DNA of 64,000 nt from Trichothermofontia sp964536415. GTDB lineage: Bacteria > Cyanobacteriota > Cyanobacteriia > B231. Shown in pieces: positions 1-8,268 of this stretch. Where the stretch lies: positions 1 to 64,000 of the forward strand of contig CAZHXN010000004.1 of assembly GCA_964536415.1 (NCBI GenBank), written 5' to 3'. Under the pieces are notes generated by a model. It ran no database searches. It was not told the DNA's origin and was given only the letters and a program-made list of their open reading frames with translations. Position numbers and translations under genes: made by a program. The first letter of the stretch is position 1; each line of letters begins with the position of its first letter.

Positions 1-869
1 ACAACTAGGCCGGGGATAATTACCTTTAAGGCAGGAATTTCTGCATCTTGAGGATGTTTAATAATGGAGGCTAGACAATCGGCAAGGCAAGTGAGATCCG
101 CAAGGCAGCGCAGGGTGCGATCGCGCAAAACGGGATTGAGTCCATCTTCAGACAGATTCAGGTTGGTATCGTTGCGTCGCTGGGCATTGTAGGCTAGGAA
201 GAGTAGGTCATCAAGGTACTGTGCCCAATCTTCTGTTGGGTTAGGACAGATAAATGTATCCAGCCCTAAAGATTTTACAAGAATAGTAATAATCTCGCGA
301 TGTTCTGCGATCGGACGTTTACGAATATCTTGTGAGCGATCGCGTCGGATTGCCCGAATAAAATCAGGCATATTAGGCAGTAGATCATAGTCAAATTTCT
401 CAAAGTCATGCAGGATAAAGCCTGAGATCAGGAGACGACGTTCTCGCTCTCTGACTAAACGTTTAACCGTTGTATCAAGTTGTTGCAGCCGCCGCTCGAT
501 CAGATTGGCAGGAAATAGTCCATTCAGTAGGTGCGTATTGAGAGATTGGTCAGCGGCATTATCGCGACGAATGGGTTCCTTGCCCTCAGTAATTCGCTGA
601 GGATTCACAACTCGATCGAGATATTCAGCAAAGAATTTACCACCCTTAGCAGTTACCCCGATCGTGTATTTGATCAGGTTAGGCAGGACCATTTCAGCAA
701 AGTCCTGCATCACGTTATCACCAGGATTTTGAGCTTGAATGGCTTGGCGCAGTAGTTTGAGGGTTAGCAGTTCCTGCGCCGCAGGCTCTACAGTGCGATC
801 GCCACTCGCGTCAAACCCGTAGTCATCATCCAGGAAATCAAAGTTGTTATCATCGTTACTCGGCATCAT
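1..869 (-). CDS. cas10d: Type I-D CRISPR effector large subunit Cas10d (Csc3), N-terminal part
   Basis: This is the N-terminal ~290 residues of Cas10d; the gene runs off the left edge. The reading frame is open from 869 to position 1. An HD-nuclease motif is visible in LLISGFILHDFEKF around residue 145. In type I-D the HD nuclease sits on Cas10d rather than on Cas3, and the neighbouring cas3 indeed lacks one. The family is ~900-1000 residues, so about a third is present. The sequence offers in-frame ATGs at 875, 869 and 866; 869 is chosen because a GAGA lies 9 nt upstream. Known I-D order (cas3, cas10d, csc2, csc1, cas6, cas4, cas1, cas2) predicts the remaining genes and the array beyond position 1. 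The frame has no stops and several GCGATCGC sites, so it looks functional in the visible part. Confidence 0.85.
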   Translation of the reverse strand, partial: MMPSNDDNNFDFLDDDYGFDASGDRTVEPAAQELLTLKLLRQAIQAQNPGDNVMQDFAEMVLPNLIKYTIGVTAKGGKFFAEYLDRVVNPQRITEGKEPIRRDNAADQSLNTHLLNGLFPANLIERRLQQLDTTVKRLVRERERRLLISGFILHDFEKFDYDLLPNMPDFIRAIRRDRSQDIRKRPIAEHREIITILVKSLGLDTFICPNPTEDWAQYLDDLLFLAYNAQRRNDTNLNLSEDGLNPVLRDRTLRCLADLTCLADCLASIIKHPQDAEIPALKVIIPGLV

Positions 870-886
870 TATCATCTTTCTCTATT

Positions 887-1244
887 TTAATGGTCAGCGA
901 AGGGACGAATTCTGACTCGATTTAGCATGGCAGTTATAATAGCACCTGAGATTAGCTCATCACTATAGAGGTGAAGTGTCTGAAGACAAACTGCTGCTTG
1001 TTGCTTACCACTTAGTTCAACTAACCGCACAATGCCACAGTGGGGAGGGAACTGCTTGGATGATTGCTAATTCGCCAAAGTCTTTATCCAGAGTGAGGAT
1101 ACGTGCCTCACGGTAGGCGGTAACCAGAATACTCTCATCACCAGGATCTGTCTCCCATTCCCCAGCCCAAAGTACATCGTGACCAGCACTTTCTAGCACA
1201 GGGATTACCCCACCCCACACGCAAGTATCCAAAAGAATTTTCAC
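887..1244 (-). pseudogene. DUF5615 PIN-like toxin, frameshifted
   Basis: The N-terminal part (starting MKILLDTCVWGG and containing the acidic LTLDKDFGELA) matches DUF5615 / Mut7-C-like PIN toxins: an early Asp and a later D-x-D-F-G-E signature. The frame stops at 1017, but the family's C-terminal continuation (PHCGIVRLVELS, ending RIRPFADH) is intact in another frame down to a stop at 887-889. A single indel in the CAGTTCCCTCCCCACTG stretch near 1055-1065 explains this. The GTG start at 1244 overlaps the antitoxin stop (GTGA), the usual coupling of a toxin-antitoxin pair. Without the frameshift the gene would end 18 nt before cas10d. It is either a pseudogene or a sequencing error in a C-rich run; a truncated 75-residue product retaining the acidic residues is also possible. 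Confidence 0.7.
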
Positions 1245-1517
1245 TGTACGGTCTCCACCAGCAGTGGTTCTACCCGCTCATGGGCAACTAATCGATAGGC
1301 ATAGGCAAGGCAAGCTAAGACATCTTCCCGCCCTAGCCAAGGGTAACCTTCCAAAAGGGCTTCGATCGTATCCCCGGTAGCCTCGATCCCTAGCCTCCTT
1401 GACCGTAGCGCCAAAGCGCCAACCAACCTTGACAGCAAGTTCCTCTCCCCAATGCCATTGACTATCGGAGAGGACATCAAGCAGTAGAGATACCTTAGTT
1501 TGCTTGCTTCTGTACAT
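1241..1517 (-). pseudogene. Chimeric antitoxin: winged-helix N-terminus joined out of frame to a DUF433 C-terminus
   Basis: Two overlapping frames each hold half of a recognisable protein. From ATG 1517, preceded by a good Shine-Dalgarno (GAGGT, 5-6 nt upstream), comes a small winged-helix-like N-terminus (KVSLLLDVLSDSQWHWGEEL, then FGATVKEARDRGY); after about residue 46 this frame becomes nonsense. In the next frame, from about 1395 to the stop at 1241, comes the C-terminal half of a DUF433 antitoxin (GDTIEALLEGYPWLGREDVL). The simplest reading is a recombination or deletion that fused the 5' end of one small DNA-binding gene to the 3' end of the antitoxin of the adjoining DUF5615 toxin, out of frame. 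The DUF433 remnant may still be translated from an internal start near 1480. Confidence 0.55.
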
Positions 1518-1561
1518 ATTGTTACCTCAAAAATAGTACATTGTTACCTCAAAAATAGTAC
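1518..1561 (-). repeat. Perfect tandem duplication of a 22-nt leader
   Basis: A 22-nt unit beginning attgttacctc and ending aatagtac occurs twice head to tail, 1518-1539 and 1540-1561, with no mismatch. On the minus strand each unit carries the GAGGT ribosome-binding sequence used by the ATG at 1517, so the duplication gives this gene two ribosome-binding sites. It is one of many short perfect duplications in the window. Confidence 0.9.
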
Positions 1562-1723
1562 AGGCAGATTGATCACCCTACTTACCTGACGGTAACTAAT
1601 TCGATAGGTAATGTCGAACCATTAAGTTTAAGACTTATTCGACCTTATTTGACGCATCAAAGTCACAACCCAGTAAATGTTTGGTAAGCTGGCCTTGTGG
1701 GAACCCATATAGAGCACTTGGGC

Positions 1724-1817
1724 AAACCCTATCAGGAATTGAAATGAATACGTCTGTACTTATTGACGTAAGCTCTTTCCCTACATTTAGGCCCAAAACC
1801 CTCTCAGGGATTGAGGT
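1724..1817 (+). repeat. Two CRISPR-repeat-like 3' ends, 72 nt apart
   Basis: Positions 1724-1745 and 1796-1817 match at 18 of 22 bases: AAACCCTATCAGGAATTGAA versus AAACCCTCTCAGGGATTGAG. Both have the CCCT...AGG(G) dyad and the ATTGAA(A)-type 3' end typical of cyanobacterial CRISPR repeats. The 72-nt period equals one repeat plus one spacer (~37 + 35). The expected 5' halves of the repeats are not conserved, so this is at most a degenerate remnant pointing in the plus direction, just after the cas3 stop codon. No array is visible. Confidence 0.35.
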
Positions 1818-1828
1818 CGGGCCTGAAG

Positions 1829-4000
1829 CTATGCCACCCATAGCTCACCTCCTTGATGCCGGAGCCGGTGGGCGAGGGTGTCGAGCAGCAGGGATGACTG
1901 GCCGAATGCCACTGAATAGGGTGCATTGGTGTCATGCAGACTGTGTAAGTCGCTGATCGCGTAAATCTGGAAGTGCATCGGCAACTGTAAGCGTAAACGG
2001 ACTTCCCGGACTGGCTGCCGCAGCACATACGCCACCACCGCCTGAGACTTGAGAAGCCGGTTGATGGACCCCACCCAGGGATTATCAGGCTGCCAAATCT
2101 GTAGTCCTACCAAGACTTGCACCTGATAGGTAGCCGCGATCGGTTGCAGGTCACCAGGGTACGTGAACGTCCAGTTCAGACGCTCTTCGCGGTACCCCCG
2201 CAATTTCATGAAGCTCAGACAATGCTCAAACCGACCTTTAGGGATAGGGTATCCCGTGCGAGTAGCTGTTTCCTTGAGCTTGGCCAGAAACGCCGCTTTG
2301 TTCCATATTTCAATTTCTAGGTTACTCAGGATGCCGGGAAGGTCATAGGTTTTAAAGCGATCGCGCTCATTGGGTTCAGTCAAATCGTATAACCCGCATT
2401 GCAGCGGGCTAGAGCCGCGAAAGCTGGTTGCATCATCAGCAATGGGATTCCCCTTTTTGCCTGACAGTCTTTGCCAGTCCGCCGCCCAACCTGCGATCCG
2501 ACCACCCACTTGCTTCAGACTGGTGTCAAAGACCTGTTCACAGGCATCATGGAATTTTTGGAGAGAGCCTGCATATTGTTGTTTCAGGTTGGGATGCCTG
2601 AGTTGCTTTGCCAGATAAAACGACTGGACACTTCCCCAGCGTTGGTAATAGTCGGCAAAGTCATTAATCTGTCGGTATTTCTCACGGATAATGGCTTGAA
2701 AATGAATGCGATCGTATGCCTGTCCATCCGCAAAAACCGCAGTTTCCCCAGCGAACAATCGTTCTACAAAAAAGTTAGGAACGAGTGCATAAGCCTGAAA
2801 ATTGGCAAATTCAATATCCCGACCCTCTTTTTGGTAACCCCTGTGGCGACCTAAACGCCCTAACCGTTGGATAAAGTTACCAGCATCTGACGACTCAAAG
2901 ATTAGGAAGTTGATCTTGAAATCAACCCCCACGTCAATCGTACTGGTGCCAATGACCAAATCAGCCGCGAGGGAGTCTGCCTTCTCCTGACTCCCAGAGA
3001 GACCTGTATTTTCCCGCACTGTTAACCCGTGCTGAGCAAAGCAATGCCGCAAGATTGGCATGAGCCGTTTGACGGCGGCGATCGAATTGATAATGATGGC
3101 TCCCTTAGTACCGGGATGGGCTAGAAACGGTTTAAGAATAAGCGACTGGTTTTCCTTAAGCCATGCTTCAGAAGCTTTAGAGGATGGCTCCAGCGGCACA
3201 AACGTTAAGTTAACCGCATGGGCCACTTGTCGCCAGTGGGCTGAAGCTAACGCCGCCGCTTCTGCAGGGGTATCTGGAAATTGGTACTTACCCTCACCAA
3301 TTGGGTTAATCACCCGGCAGCGAAATCCGGCCTTATCCAATCGCTTGAGCAGGGCATCGCTCGGTGTTGCTGATAGAAATAGGAACTGCTTAGCTCGGTT
3401 GGTTGCTTGAATCAGCAACATAATGTTAAGTATACTCGCAACTTGTGGAGCCGAAAAAATATGGAATTCATCAAAAATAAATAGATCAAAATCCTTGTCA
3501 ATTCGATTCCAGAGCTTATCGGGATTATCTTGAGAGCTTAAATAAGCACCTCGATGAAGATAATGGAAGATGTCGGGGTTAGTAATCAGAACTTCTGATT
3601 GACTTGAACGCGATGTGATCGCGCTTCCTTTTCGTAATCCCTCATTCTCGGCATAAATTTCTAACTCAGGTCCACTCAGACGGTTAACGCGTGGTGAATT
3701 GGCCGGCTGGAAGTGATGAATATAGTCTTTTATCTGGTTTTCTTGATCGCTGGCTAGGGCATTGGTGGGGTAGAGAGCAATCGCAAAACTTTCCGCTTGG
3801 AGAACGTCTAAATAAGCTGCTAGACTCTTACCATCTCCTGTCATGGCTGTATTAAAAACCACATCGATCTTCGGATCACGCAATGCTTTTAAGGTCTCCA
3901 ACTGATGCCATGACAATTGCCAACCTACTGGCAGATGGATTTCCGGAGGTACTGCACTGGCTGGGCAAGAGTAGACTGATTTTAGATGAACAGAATACAT
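1829..4000 (-). CDS. cas3: Type I-D CRISPR helicase Cas3 (without HD domain)
   Basis: This 723-residue superfamily 2 helicase is the type I-D (cyano-type) Cas3, which unwinds and translocates on DNA after recruitment by the Cas10d-containing effector. Helicase motifs are visible in order: Walker A as TAMTGDGKS near residue 53, the DEFH box in LFIFDEFHIF near residue 172, motif III in FLSATPSD near 205, and motif VI in QRLGRLGRH near 380. No N-terminal HD nuclease is present, as expected when the HD lies on Cas10d. Start is ATG 4000. The gene lies 43 nt downstream of an Uma2 gene and nearly 1 kb upstream of cas10d, an unusually large separation filled by a broken toxin-antitoxin pair. Confidence 0.9.
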   Translation of the reverse strand: MYSVHLKSVYSCPASAVPPEIHLPVGWQLSWHQLETLKALRDPKIDVVFNTAMTGDGKSLAAYLDVLQAESFAIALYPTNALASDQENQIKDYIHHFQPANSPRVNRLSGPELEIYAENEGLRKGSAITSRSSQSEVLITNPDIFHYLHRGAYLSSQDNPDKLWNRIDKDFDLFIFDEFHIFSAPQVASILNIMLLIQATNRAKQFLFLSATPSDALLKRLDKAGFRCRVINPIGEGKYQFPDTPAEAAALASAHWRQVAHAVNLTFVPLEPSSKASEAWLKENQSLILKPFLAHPGTKGAIIINSIAAVKRLMPILRHCFAQHGLTVRENTGLSGSQEKADSLAADLVIGTSTIDVGVDFKINFLIFESSDAGNFIQRLGRLGRHRGYQKEGRDIEFANFQAYALVPNFFVERLFAGETAVFADGQAYDRIHFQAIIREKYRQINDFADYYQRWGSVQSFYLAKQLRHPNLKQQYAGSLQKFHDACEQVFDTSLKQVGGRIAGWAADWQRLSGKKGNPIADDATSFRGSSPLQCGLYDLTEPNERDRFKTYDLPGILSNLEIEIWNKAAFLAKLKETATRTGYPIPKGRFEHCLSFMKLRGYREERLNWTFTYPGDLQPIAATYQVQVLVGLQIWQPDNPWVGSINRLLKSQAVVAYVLRQPVREVRLRLQLPMHFQIYAISDLHSLHDTNAPYSVAFGQSSLLLDTLAHRLRHQGGELWVA

Positions 4001-4043
4001 AAATTTACTTACTAAGCAATGGATCTTTGACCCTTAGTTCACC

Positions 4044-4589
4044 TTAGTTCAAAAGTTGATCAACTGTGAACGAAATATCGGGAAATGCCTGGAACGCGAT
4101 CGCTTCGCCAGGACACATAATCTGCACCCACTCATAGCCCGTCGCACTGGGGTTTCGGTAGACATGTACCGCCCCTACCGTTAGATCCACCACCCATACT
4201 TCCGGGATCTGGCCCTGGGCGTAGAGAAGCACCCGCACCGATCGGTCAAACGCGATCGTCGTATCTGCTACCTCCACCAGCGCCCAGACATCCTGAGCCT
4301 GTGGATACTTCCCCCCATTGCCATCTGATCGCTGCCGCAGAATCGCTAAATCCGGCTGCGGTAGCGAATCTACCCCCAACTGAATCGGACCTTGCACCCG
4401 CACGATTGCCCCCGTCGCCAACGTCTGTACAAATAACTCCGCCAAGCGATCAACACAGGCTGTATGGTGCCCCCCCACCGGAGCCACTGTCATAATTTCT
4501 CCCCGGAGTAATTCAAACTGATTGCGATCCGTCAGAATTCCCACCTCAATCATCCGGTCATACTGCACCACCGTAAATCTATGCCGCAT
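4044..4589 (-). CDS. Uma2 family (DUF820) endonuclease-fold protein
   Basis: This 181-residue protein has the PD-(D/E)XK-like arrangement of the Uma2 family, which is greatly expanded in cyanobacteria: RGEIMTVAPVGGHH near residue 30, PDLAILR near residue 78, and the catalytic-type EVADTT near residue 106 followed by a basic segment. The biological role of Uma2 proteins is not established; a nuclease function is inferred from the fold. ATG 4589 starts the gene, which shares the intergenic region at 4590-4712 with the divergent WYL regulator and leads directly into cas3, so it could be co-transcribed with the CRISPR operon. Confidence 0.85.
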   Translation of the reverse strand: MRHRFTVVQYDRMIEVGILTDRNQFELLRGEIMTVAPVGGHHTACVDRLAELFVQTLATGAIVRVQGPIQLGVDSLPQPDLAILRQRSDGNGGKYPQAQDVWALVEVADTTIAFDRSVRVLLYAQGQIPEVWVVDLTVGAVHVYRNPSATGYEWVQIMCPGEAIAFQAFPDISFTVDQLLN

Positions 4590-4609
4590 TCCATTGCTGA
4601 TCCGTCAAT

Positions 4610-4697
4610 AAGTGCACGTATCTTATGGTTAAGCACTATTTTTACCCGCACAATAGAGTCAGGGCAACCAATATAGCGACAAAGTGCACGTACACTT
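4610..4697. promoter_or_regulatory. Paired operator-like motif between Uma2/cas3 and the WYL regulator
   Basis: The 11-mer AAGTGCACGTA occurs at 4610-4620 and again at 4682-4692. It contains the palindrome GTGCAC, and the second copy extends into the inverted repeat AAGTG-N6-CACTT (4682-4697), ending 15 nt before the WYL start codon. The first copy lies 20 nt upstream of the Uma2 start. Two spaced copies flanking a divergent promoter are what an autoregulating dimeric repressor would use. The assignment to the WYL protein is inference from position. Confidence 0.55.
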
Positions 4698-4712
4698 TTG
4701 AAGATCTCCTCT

Positions 4713-5603
4713 ATGGTGCGCCGACGACCGTCCATTACTCTCTCCATTGCCGAGCATGAAAAGGCCCAGCTAGAGCAGCTTGCCCTCGCTTTTGGTCAAA
4801 CCTGGGGTGCAAAACCCAATGTATCAAAACTTATTAAAGCGATCGCCCAAGGCAAACTGCGCCTTGCCAGCAATCATGATTGGAGTCGCGATCGCATCGA
4901 CACCCTTAATCGCATTTTGGGTTGGCTTAAAACCCATGATGAAGTCTCTGCCGCCCTTGAACTGGCCCACCTGCTGCTCGAACGCAGCGAACTCAGCCTG
5001 CCCCTGCGCCAGGAAATCCAAGCCTGGGCCGATCACCCCAGTCCCCCTTGGCGACAGGAAATTGAACAATGGATTCGCCGCCAACAGCCCTTTCGTCTTG
5101 CCTATCAAGACGCCGCAGGCCGCATCTGGAGCTTCACCGTCCGCCACGCCCGCATCGAACGTCACGAAGACTACCTCTACCTCGACTGCTGGTGCGACGA
5201 AACCGACGGCAACCAGGACATTGACCCCCTCCAACATAACTGGTCCCTCCGCCTCGATCGCATCCCCGCCGAAACGGTCATCTCCCGTGCCGATGGCCCT
5301 TGGCGGCCCCAACTGAGCCAGATTGAGGTTGAATTCCACCTCCTCGGTAACCTTGCCTTCAGTTATCGTCCTAAAACCACCGCCGATCTTGAACTCAACT
5401 GGCTCCCCGACCAACCCATCAAACGGGTTGTTCGGCACATCCACAACACCTTCTGGTTTTGCCGGGAAGTCCGTCGCTATGGCCCCGACTGCATCATTGT
5501 GGGACCAGCGGAAGTGCGCGATCGCTTTGCCCATGACGCGATCGCCGTCGCCAACTACTACACAGCCGCCCGACTCCCCCGCCCTAAAGCTCAAGATCCT
5601 TAA
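4713..5603 (+). CDS. WYL-domain transcriptional regulator associated with type I-D CRISPR
   Basis: This 296-residue protein begins with a short basic DNA-binding segment (MVRRRPSITLSIAEHEKAQL), continues with a helical region that reads as a small DNA-binding domain, and has a WYL-type sensor domain from about residue 115 (FRLAYQDAAGRIWSFTVRHA, YLDCWCDE). WYL proteins with this architecture accompany type I-D loci; Sll7009 of Synechocystis 6803 is the studied example and negatively affects crRNA from its I-D array. ATG 4713 is preferred to the in-frame TTG at 4698 because the operator-like repeat reaches 4697. It is divergent from Uma2/cas3 and overlaps the convergent TVP38 gene by 20 nt. A role as repressor of the adjoining cas operon is inferred. 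Confidence 0.8.
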   Translation: MVRRRPSITLSIAEHEKAQLEQLALAFGQTWGAKPNVSKLIKAIAQGKLRLASNHDWSRDRIDTLNRILGWLKTHDEVSAALELAHLLLERSELSLPLRQEIQAWADHPSPPWRQEIEQWIRRQQPFRLAYQDAAGRIWSFTVRHARIERHEDYLYLDCWCDETDGNQDIDPLQHNWSLRLDRIPAETVISRADGPWRPQLSQIEVEFHLLGNLAFSYRPKTTADLELNWLPDQPIKRVVRHIHNTFWFCREVRRYGPDCIIVGPAEVRDRFAHDAIAVANYYTAARLPRPKAQDP

Positions 5604-6276
5604 CCTCAGCCGCTAACGCACGACGGGCAATCCAGGTCACGTAAAGCGTCACCACCACGGTTGCCATCAACCCCACGATCCGCATCCCCCACTGAACCGT
5701 CGTAGCCATTGGTTGCTCCACTGTCCCCAGCCTTGCCAGATCGCCTGCTAGCGATCCGAGATAAACGTACATGACTGTCCCCGGAATCATCCCGATCGAA
5801 CCAAGGGCATAGTCCTGCAAACTTACGCCCGTAATGCCAAACGCATAGTTCAACAGATTAAAGGGGAATACGGGTGAAAGACGGGTTAAGAGGACAATTT
5901 TGAAGCCGGCTCTGGCAACGGCTTGATCGATCGCGGCAAACTTGGGATTGTCGGCAATTTTTTGACTCACCCATGCCCGTGCCAGATAGCGCCCCACTAA
6001 AAACGCTGCGATCGCACCGATCGTTGCCCCAATGAATACATAAATTGAGCCGAAAACAACACCAAAGACAATGCCCGCCCCCAGCGTTAAAAGCGATCCG
6101 GGTACAAACAGCACTGTCGCCGCACTATAGATCGCAATAAACGCAAAGCCCCCGCCGATGCCCAGGTCCTTAACCCATTGTAAGACTGCGTACAACTCCG
6201 CTTGTAGATTCAGCCCAGAGACCTGCGGCCCTCCCTGAACAAATGTTGACACTGCCAGTAGCCAGACAAACTGCAT
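5584..6276 (-). CDS. TVP38/TMEM64 (VTT/DedA-superfamily) membrane protein
   Basis: This integral membrane protein of ~230 residues has the VTT domain: hydrophobic segments at about residues 35-70 and 75-95, then the conserved re-entrant region ARAGFKIVLLTRLSPVFPFN followed by LNYAFGITG and IGMIPGTVMYVYLGS. Family members are thought to act in membrane lipid or ion homeostasis (some scramble lipids); a specific substrate cannot be read from sequence. ATG 6276 is used; an in-frame GTG at 6294 with a TGGAG upstream is an alternative. Its last 20 nt overlap the convergent WYL gene. Confidence 0.85.
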   Translation of the reverse strand: MQFVWLLAVSTFVQGGPQVSGLNLQAELYAVLQWVKDLGIGGGFAFIAIYSAATVLFVPGSLLTLGAGIVFGVVFGSIYVFIGATIGAIAAFLVGRYLARAWVSQKIADNPKFAAIDQAVARAGFKIVLLTRLSPVFPFNLLNYAFGITGVSLQDYALGSIGMIPGTVMYVYLGSLAGDLARLGTVEQPMATTVQWGMRIVGLMATVVVTLYVTWIARRALAAEVKDLEL

Positions 6277-6720
6277 CCTGTCCAAACCAGTCACGCTTTC
6301 ACGGCTCCAGGGGCGAATTCTTCTTTGCGGTAGCGAGGTTGCCGAACTGTCATAGCCTTGCCCTAGATTTCAACTCTGTCCCTCCATTTTATCCTGCCCA
6401 TTTTATCCTGCTACGATAGCAATGGCGATCGCGTCTGCCGTCACCACCTTGAGTATAATCGCACTTACCCCACTGTTAGTCGTTAGTCAGTTTAAGCAAG
6501 GAGGAATCATACTTGTTCTGTTGTCAACTCGATTTACACCCATAAGCGATCGCACGACAAGATGGAGATCACACACTTACAACTGACACGATCGCAGTCT
6601 TCCCTTCGCCCCTTTTGGGAGAAGGGGTTGGGGGATGAGGGCTGCTGATCGGCTCTGGGTCCAAACTTAATGGTGTACTGGGTAAATTAGGTAAAGGCTG
6701 TATCTCTAATTGAAGTATCC
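6277..6720. repeat. Gene-free interval with the 3' half of a TACAGCC-type MITE (6598-6702)
   Basis: No coding sequence is evident. The right part carries a hairpin-rich segment (CCCCTTTTGGGAGAAGGGG near 6607) followed by GGTGTACTGGG, AAATTAGGTAAAGGCTGTA at 6672-6702. That end is nearly identical to the right end of the complete element at 62307-62557. No matching left end (TACAGCC) is present, so this is a truncated copy. It lies 18 nt from the stop codon of the downstream minus-strand oxidoreductase. Confidence 0.7.
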
Positions 6721-8268
6721 TTAACTCAGTTTCGCTAAGAACTTTAAGAAGGATTGGGTACGAGATGTTAAAAGTGTTCGTCGATAGGTATCTGCTGCCT
6801 TTCTAATCATCTCTACCTGGGTAGGATAGGGATGGATCACGCCTGCTAGGGTATTAAGACCCTGTTTGGTCACGATCGCGAGCGTTATTTCGCTAATCAT
6901 TTCTCCGGCATGGCGGGCCACGATCGTCGCTCCTAGGATGCGATCCGATCCCTGTTGATGCAGGATTTTGATAAACCCGTCGGTTTCGCCATCGGTCAGG
7001 GCGCGATCGACCTCTGTCAGAGGAATTTTAATCGTCCGTGTCTTTAGCCCTTGGGCCTGTGCTTCCGGTTCATAAAGACCGACATGGGCAATTTCGGGGT
7101 CGGTATAGGTGACCCAGGGCATCACCAGCTTACTGAGCCGACTCCGCCCCCACCCAAATGGCGAAAATAAGGCATTTTTAATCACTATCCGGGCCGCTGC
7201 ATCCGCTGCGTGGGTAAATTTCCAACTCATACAAATATCCCCCGCCGCAAAAATACGGGGATTCGTCGTTTGTAAATAATCATTGACCATAACGCCACGA
7301 CGACTGTCATATTTAACGCCCACTGCCTCTAGGTTTAAGCCCGCCACATTGGGTGTCCGTCCGACCCCCACCAGGATTTCATCAACGACAACAGTTTTCA
7401 ACTGTCCTTCCTGTTGGTAGGTGATTACCTTACCTGCCGGCGTTATTTCGACTTTTTCCACTCTGGCATCCAGCAGGAGATTGAGATCCTCTTGGCGGAA
7501 ACGTGCCTGAAGAATAGCAGCAGCGTCTGCATCTTCGCGATCGAGTAAATGGCGATGCTGATGTAACACTGTGACGCGACTTCCCAGGCGATGGAATGCT
7601 TGGGCCAATTCACACCCGATCGGGCCGCCGCCAATCACCGCGAGTCGCGGCGGGCACGCCGTCAGGGAAAAAATAGTTTCATTCGTCAAATAACCCGCCT
7701 CTGCTAACCCCGGTATTGAGGGACGGGTGGGACGGGCACCCGTTGCAATGACTGCTTTTTTAAAGCGTAAGGAACGATCGTGAACGGCGATGGTCTGAGC
7801 ATCGACAAACCGAGCCGGTCCTAAAAACACATCAATGCCCAATTGCTGAAAACGGGCGACCGAATCCTGGTGACTTATCTCCGCGCGAATCCGTCGCATG
7901 CGTTGCATCACAGCCGCAAAATCAACCACAATGGGGTCTGGCGGCTGCATCCCATAGACTGCAACATCGCGCATATCCGCAACAGCACGGGCCGAACGAA
8001 TCACACACTTAGACGGCACACAGCCCACATTCAAACAATCCCCCCCCAGTAAACTTTTTTCAACCAGGGCCACTTTGAAACCGAGACCCAGACCTGCTGT
8101 TCCTGCTGCCACCACCAGACCTGCTGTCCCGGCCCCAATCACCACCAGGTCATAGCAGGCAGCCGGTTGTGGATTCACCCAACCCAGCGGGCGCACCTGG
8201 GACATGAGGTGTTGATTATCAGCATCCAACGGCTGGAGGGCGGGTTCTGTTGGGATATTCGCTGTCAT
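6721..8268 (-). CDS. FAD-dependent pyridine nucleotide-disulfide oxidoreductase (mercuric reductase / dihydrolipoyl dehydrogenase-like)
   Basis: This ~515-residue class I flavoprotein disulfide reductase shows an FAD dinucleotide fold (VVIGAGTAGLVVAAG), the redox-active CxxxxC in GGDCLNVGCVPSK, the NAD(P) site (AVIGGGPIGCELAQAF), the second FAD motif ending IFAAGDI, and the C-terminal dimer domain. The usual active-site HPxxxE appears as IHPYPTQVE. Cyanobacterial homologues are often labelled mercuric reductase, but the C-terminal cysteine pair of MerA and the N-terminal HMA domain are absent, so the substrate is unknown. ATG 8268 is chosen; TTG 8292 with GGAA upstream is possible. It is transcribed divergently from acs. 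Confidence 0.85.
   Translation of the reverse strand: MTANIPTEPALQPLDADNQHLMSQVRPLGWVNPQPAACYDLVVIGAGTAGLVVAAGTAGLGLGFKVALVEKSLLGGDCLNVGCVPSKCVIRSARAVADMRDVAVYGMQPPDPIVVDFAAVMQRMRRIRAEISHQDSVARFQQLGIDVFLGPARFVDAQTIAVHDRSLRFKKAVIATGARPTRPSIPGLAEAGYLTNETIFSLTACPPRLAVIGGGPIGCELAQAFHRLGSRVTVLHQHRHLLDREDADAAAILQARFRQEDLNLLLDARVEKVEITPAGKVITYQQEGQLKTVVVDEILVGVGRTPNVAGLNLEAVGVKYDSRRGVMVNDYLQTTNPRIFAAGDICMSWKFTHAADAAARIVIKNALFSPFGWGRSRLSKLVMPWVTYTDPEIAHVGLYEPEAQAQGLKTRTIKIPLTEVDRALTDGETDGFIKILHQQGSDRILGATIVARHAGEMISEITLAIVTKQGLNTLAGVIHPYPTQVEMIRKAADTYRRTLLTSRTQSFLKFLAKLS

Noticed and set aside
1635..2028. Several 60-90 residue frames on both strands around the end of cas3
   Set aside because: They overlap cas3 or the repeat-like sequence, have no ribosome-binding site and no recognisable content.
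1..4700. An intact CRISPR array
   Set aside because: Apart from the two degenerate 22-nt segments at 1724 and 1796 there is no repeat series; the array is expected to the left of the window.
4824..5594. Long minus-strand open frame (256 residues) opposite the WYL gene
   Set aside because: It is the antisense of a well-supported gene, is Gly/Ala-rich without motifs, and exists because of the GC-rich codon bias of the real gene.
6721..8268. Calling the flavoprotein mercuric reductase (merA)
   Set aside because: The C-terminal cysteine pair and N-terminal HMA domain of MerA are absent and no mer genes are nearby.
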